A DNA stretch of 6,367 nucleotides, taken from contig SMWY01000107.1 in the NCBI GenBank assembly GCA_004356555.1, positions 1-6,367 of the forward strand, read 5' to 3'. Made by a program: the position numbers and the translations under genes. The stretch is from Candidatus Dadabacteria bacterium (GTDB lineage Bacteria; Desulfobacterota_D; UBA1144; Nemesobacterales; UBA2774). Of the stretch, positions 5,889 to 6,367 are shown in pieces. How positions within the stretch are numbered: the stretch's first letter is position 1; each line of letters opens with the position of its first letter. The notes under the pieces are model-generated. The model worked only from the letters and a program-made list of their open reading frames with translations, had not been told where the DNA came from and searched no databases.

Positions 5889-6367
5889 TTATCCCTTTCT
5901 CATAATTTTTAGACACTCCCTTAATGCTACTTCGAGATTGCTTTGGTTCGATGTAATTTCTTCAAGCTCAGATATTCGCTCATCAATCTCTGGCCTTTTA
6001 TAGCCCAGGTTCATTAGAGCCGATATCACATCTCCTACAATACCTGACTTGCTCTGTATTTCCGAAGAGGGTTGAAATGTAAGAACTTTATCTTTTAGCT
6101 CAGTAGTTAGCCTTGACGACATTTTCGGCCCTATACCCGCAATCTTTCTCTTCGCAAGATCTCCAGATGTAATTGCGGTTGCGAACTCCGAAGGCGATAT
6201 ATTTGAGAGGATATTTGTAGCTACTTTAGGACCTACGCCCGAGACTCCAATTAATATAGTAAAAACTGTTTTTTCATCCTTCGTCAGGAAGCCGAATAGC
6301 TCTATACCGCTATCTTTCATATGAGTATATATTTCCAATACAACTTCTACTCCCGACTCCGGCAGCC
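5889..6367 (-). CDS. ruvA: Holliday junction DNA-binding protein RuvA (partial, 5' end off right edge)
   Basis: RuvA tetramers hold the four-way junction in an open square form and recruit RuvB. The last 158 residues are present; the frame stays open to the window edge, and its first visible residues (LPESGVEVVLEIYTH) match the end of the RuvA OB-fold domain. The TTG at 6338 is therefore an internal codon and not the start. About 45 N-terminal residues are missing. Seen (numbering from the first visible codon): the end of domain I with the beta-hairpin that carries the acidic pin at 15-26; two helix-hairpin-helix motifs, VSGVGPK (41-47) and IAGIGPK (75-81), which bind the DNA backbone; a flexible linker at about 95-108; and the three-helix domain III (109-156) that contacts RuvB. 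The acidic-pin position reads KDSG where R-E-D-A is usual. Upstream partner ruvC would be expected just beyond the right edge. Confidence 0.97.
   Translation of the reverse strand, partial: LPESGVEVVLEIYTHMKDSGIELFGFLTKDEKTVFTILIGVSGVGPKVATNILSNISPSEFATAITSGDLAKRKIAGIGPKMSSRLTTELKDKVLTFQPSSEIQSKSGIVGDVISALMNLGYKRPEIDERISELEEITSNQSNLEVALRECLKIMRKG

Noticed and set aside
6336..6338. TTG as the start codon of ruvA
   Set aside because: The frame continues open to the window edge and the upstream residues match the RuvA OB-fold domain; starting here would delete most of domain I.

Overview
This 6.4 kb window looks like chromosomal housekeeping DNA from a diderm (Gram-negative) bacterium with moderately low GC. 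A TolQ-TolR-TolA set requires an outer membrane. The overall style (RuvA-RuvB order, ArgRS with a bacterial HIGH block, Lys/Glu/Pro-rich TolA) would fit a deltaproteobacterium-like lineage or a related uncultured phylum. I cannot name the organism from sequence alone. No mobile element, CRISPR array, tRNA, rRNA or prophage is visible.

Layout, left to right: the first 361 codons of argS on the minus strand (1-1084, running off the left edge); a roughly 100-bp gap holding a good promoter-like sequence for argS; a histidine-phosphatase-superfamily gene (1185-1820, minus); then tolA, tolR and tolQ (1883-4157, minus), transcribed in the order tolQ-tolR-tolA-phosphatase, with argS following. A 238-bp divergent intergenic region (4158-4395) carries inverted and direct repeats and a candidate promoter. 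It separates tolQ from a plus-strand gene for a small exported protein (4396-4839) that I do not assign to a characterised function. That gene converges, with only 5 bp between stop codons, on ruvB (4845-5867, minus), which is preceded by ruvA (5889-6367, minus, 5' end off the right edge).

How the genes work together: RuvA binds the Holliday junction and loads the RuvB hexameric motor for branch migration. TolQ and TolR form the proton-driven inner-membrane motor that acts through TolA on the outer membrane during division and envelope maintenance. tolB and pal, often next to tolQRA, are not in the window on the downstream side. ArgRS charges tRNA-Arg. The phosphatase and the exported protein have no assignable pathway.

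I find no convincing new multi-gene system. The points most worth checking are the altered acidic-pin motif in RuvA, the possible near-leaderless argS transcript, the structured tolQ/exported-protein divergent region, and the uncharacterised exported protein itself.
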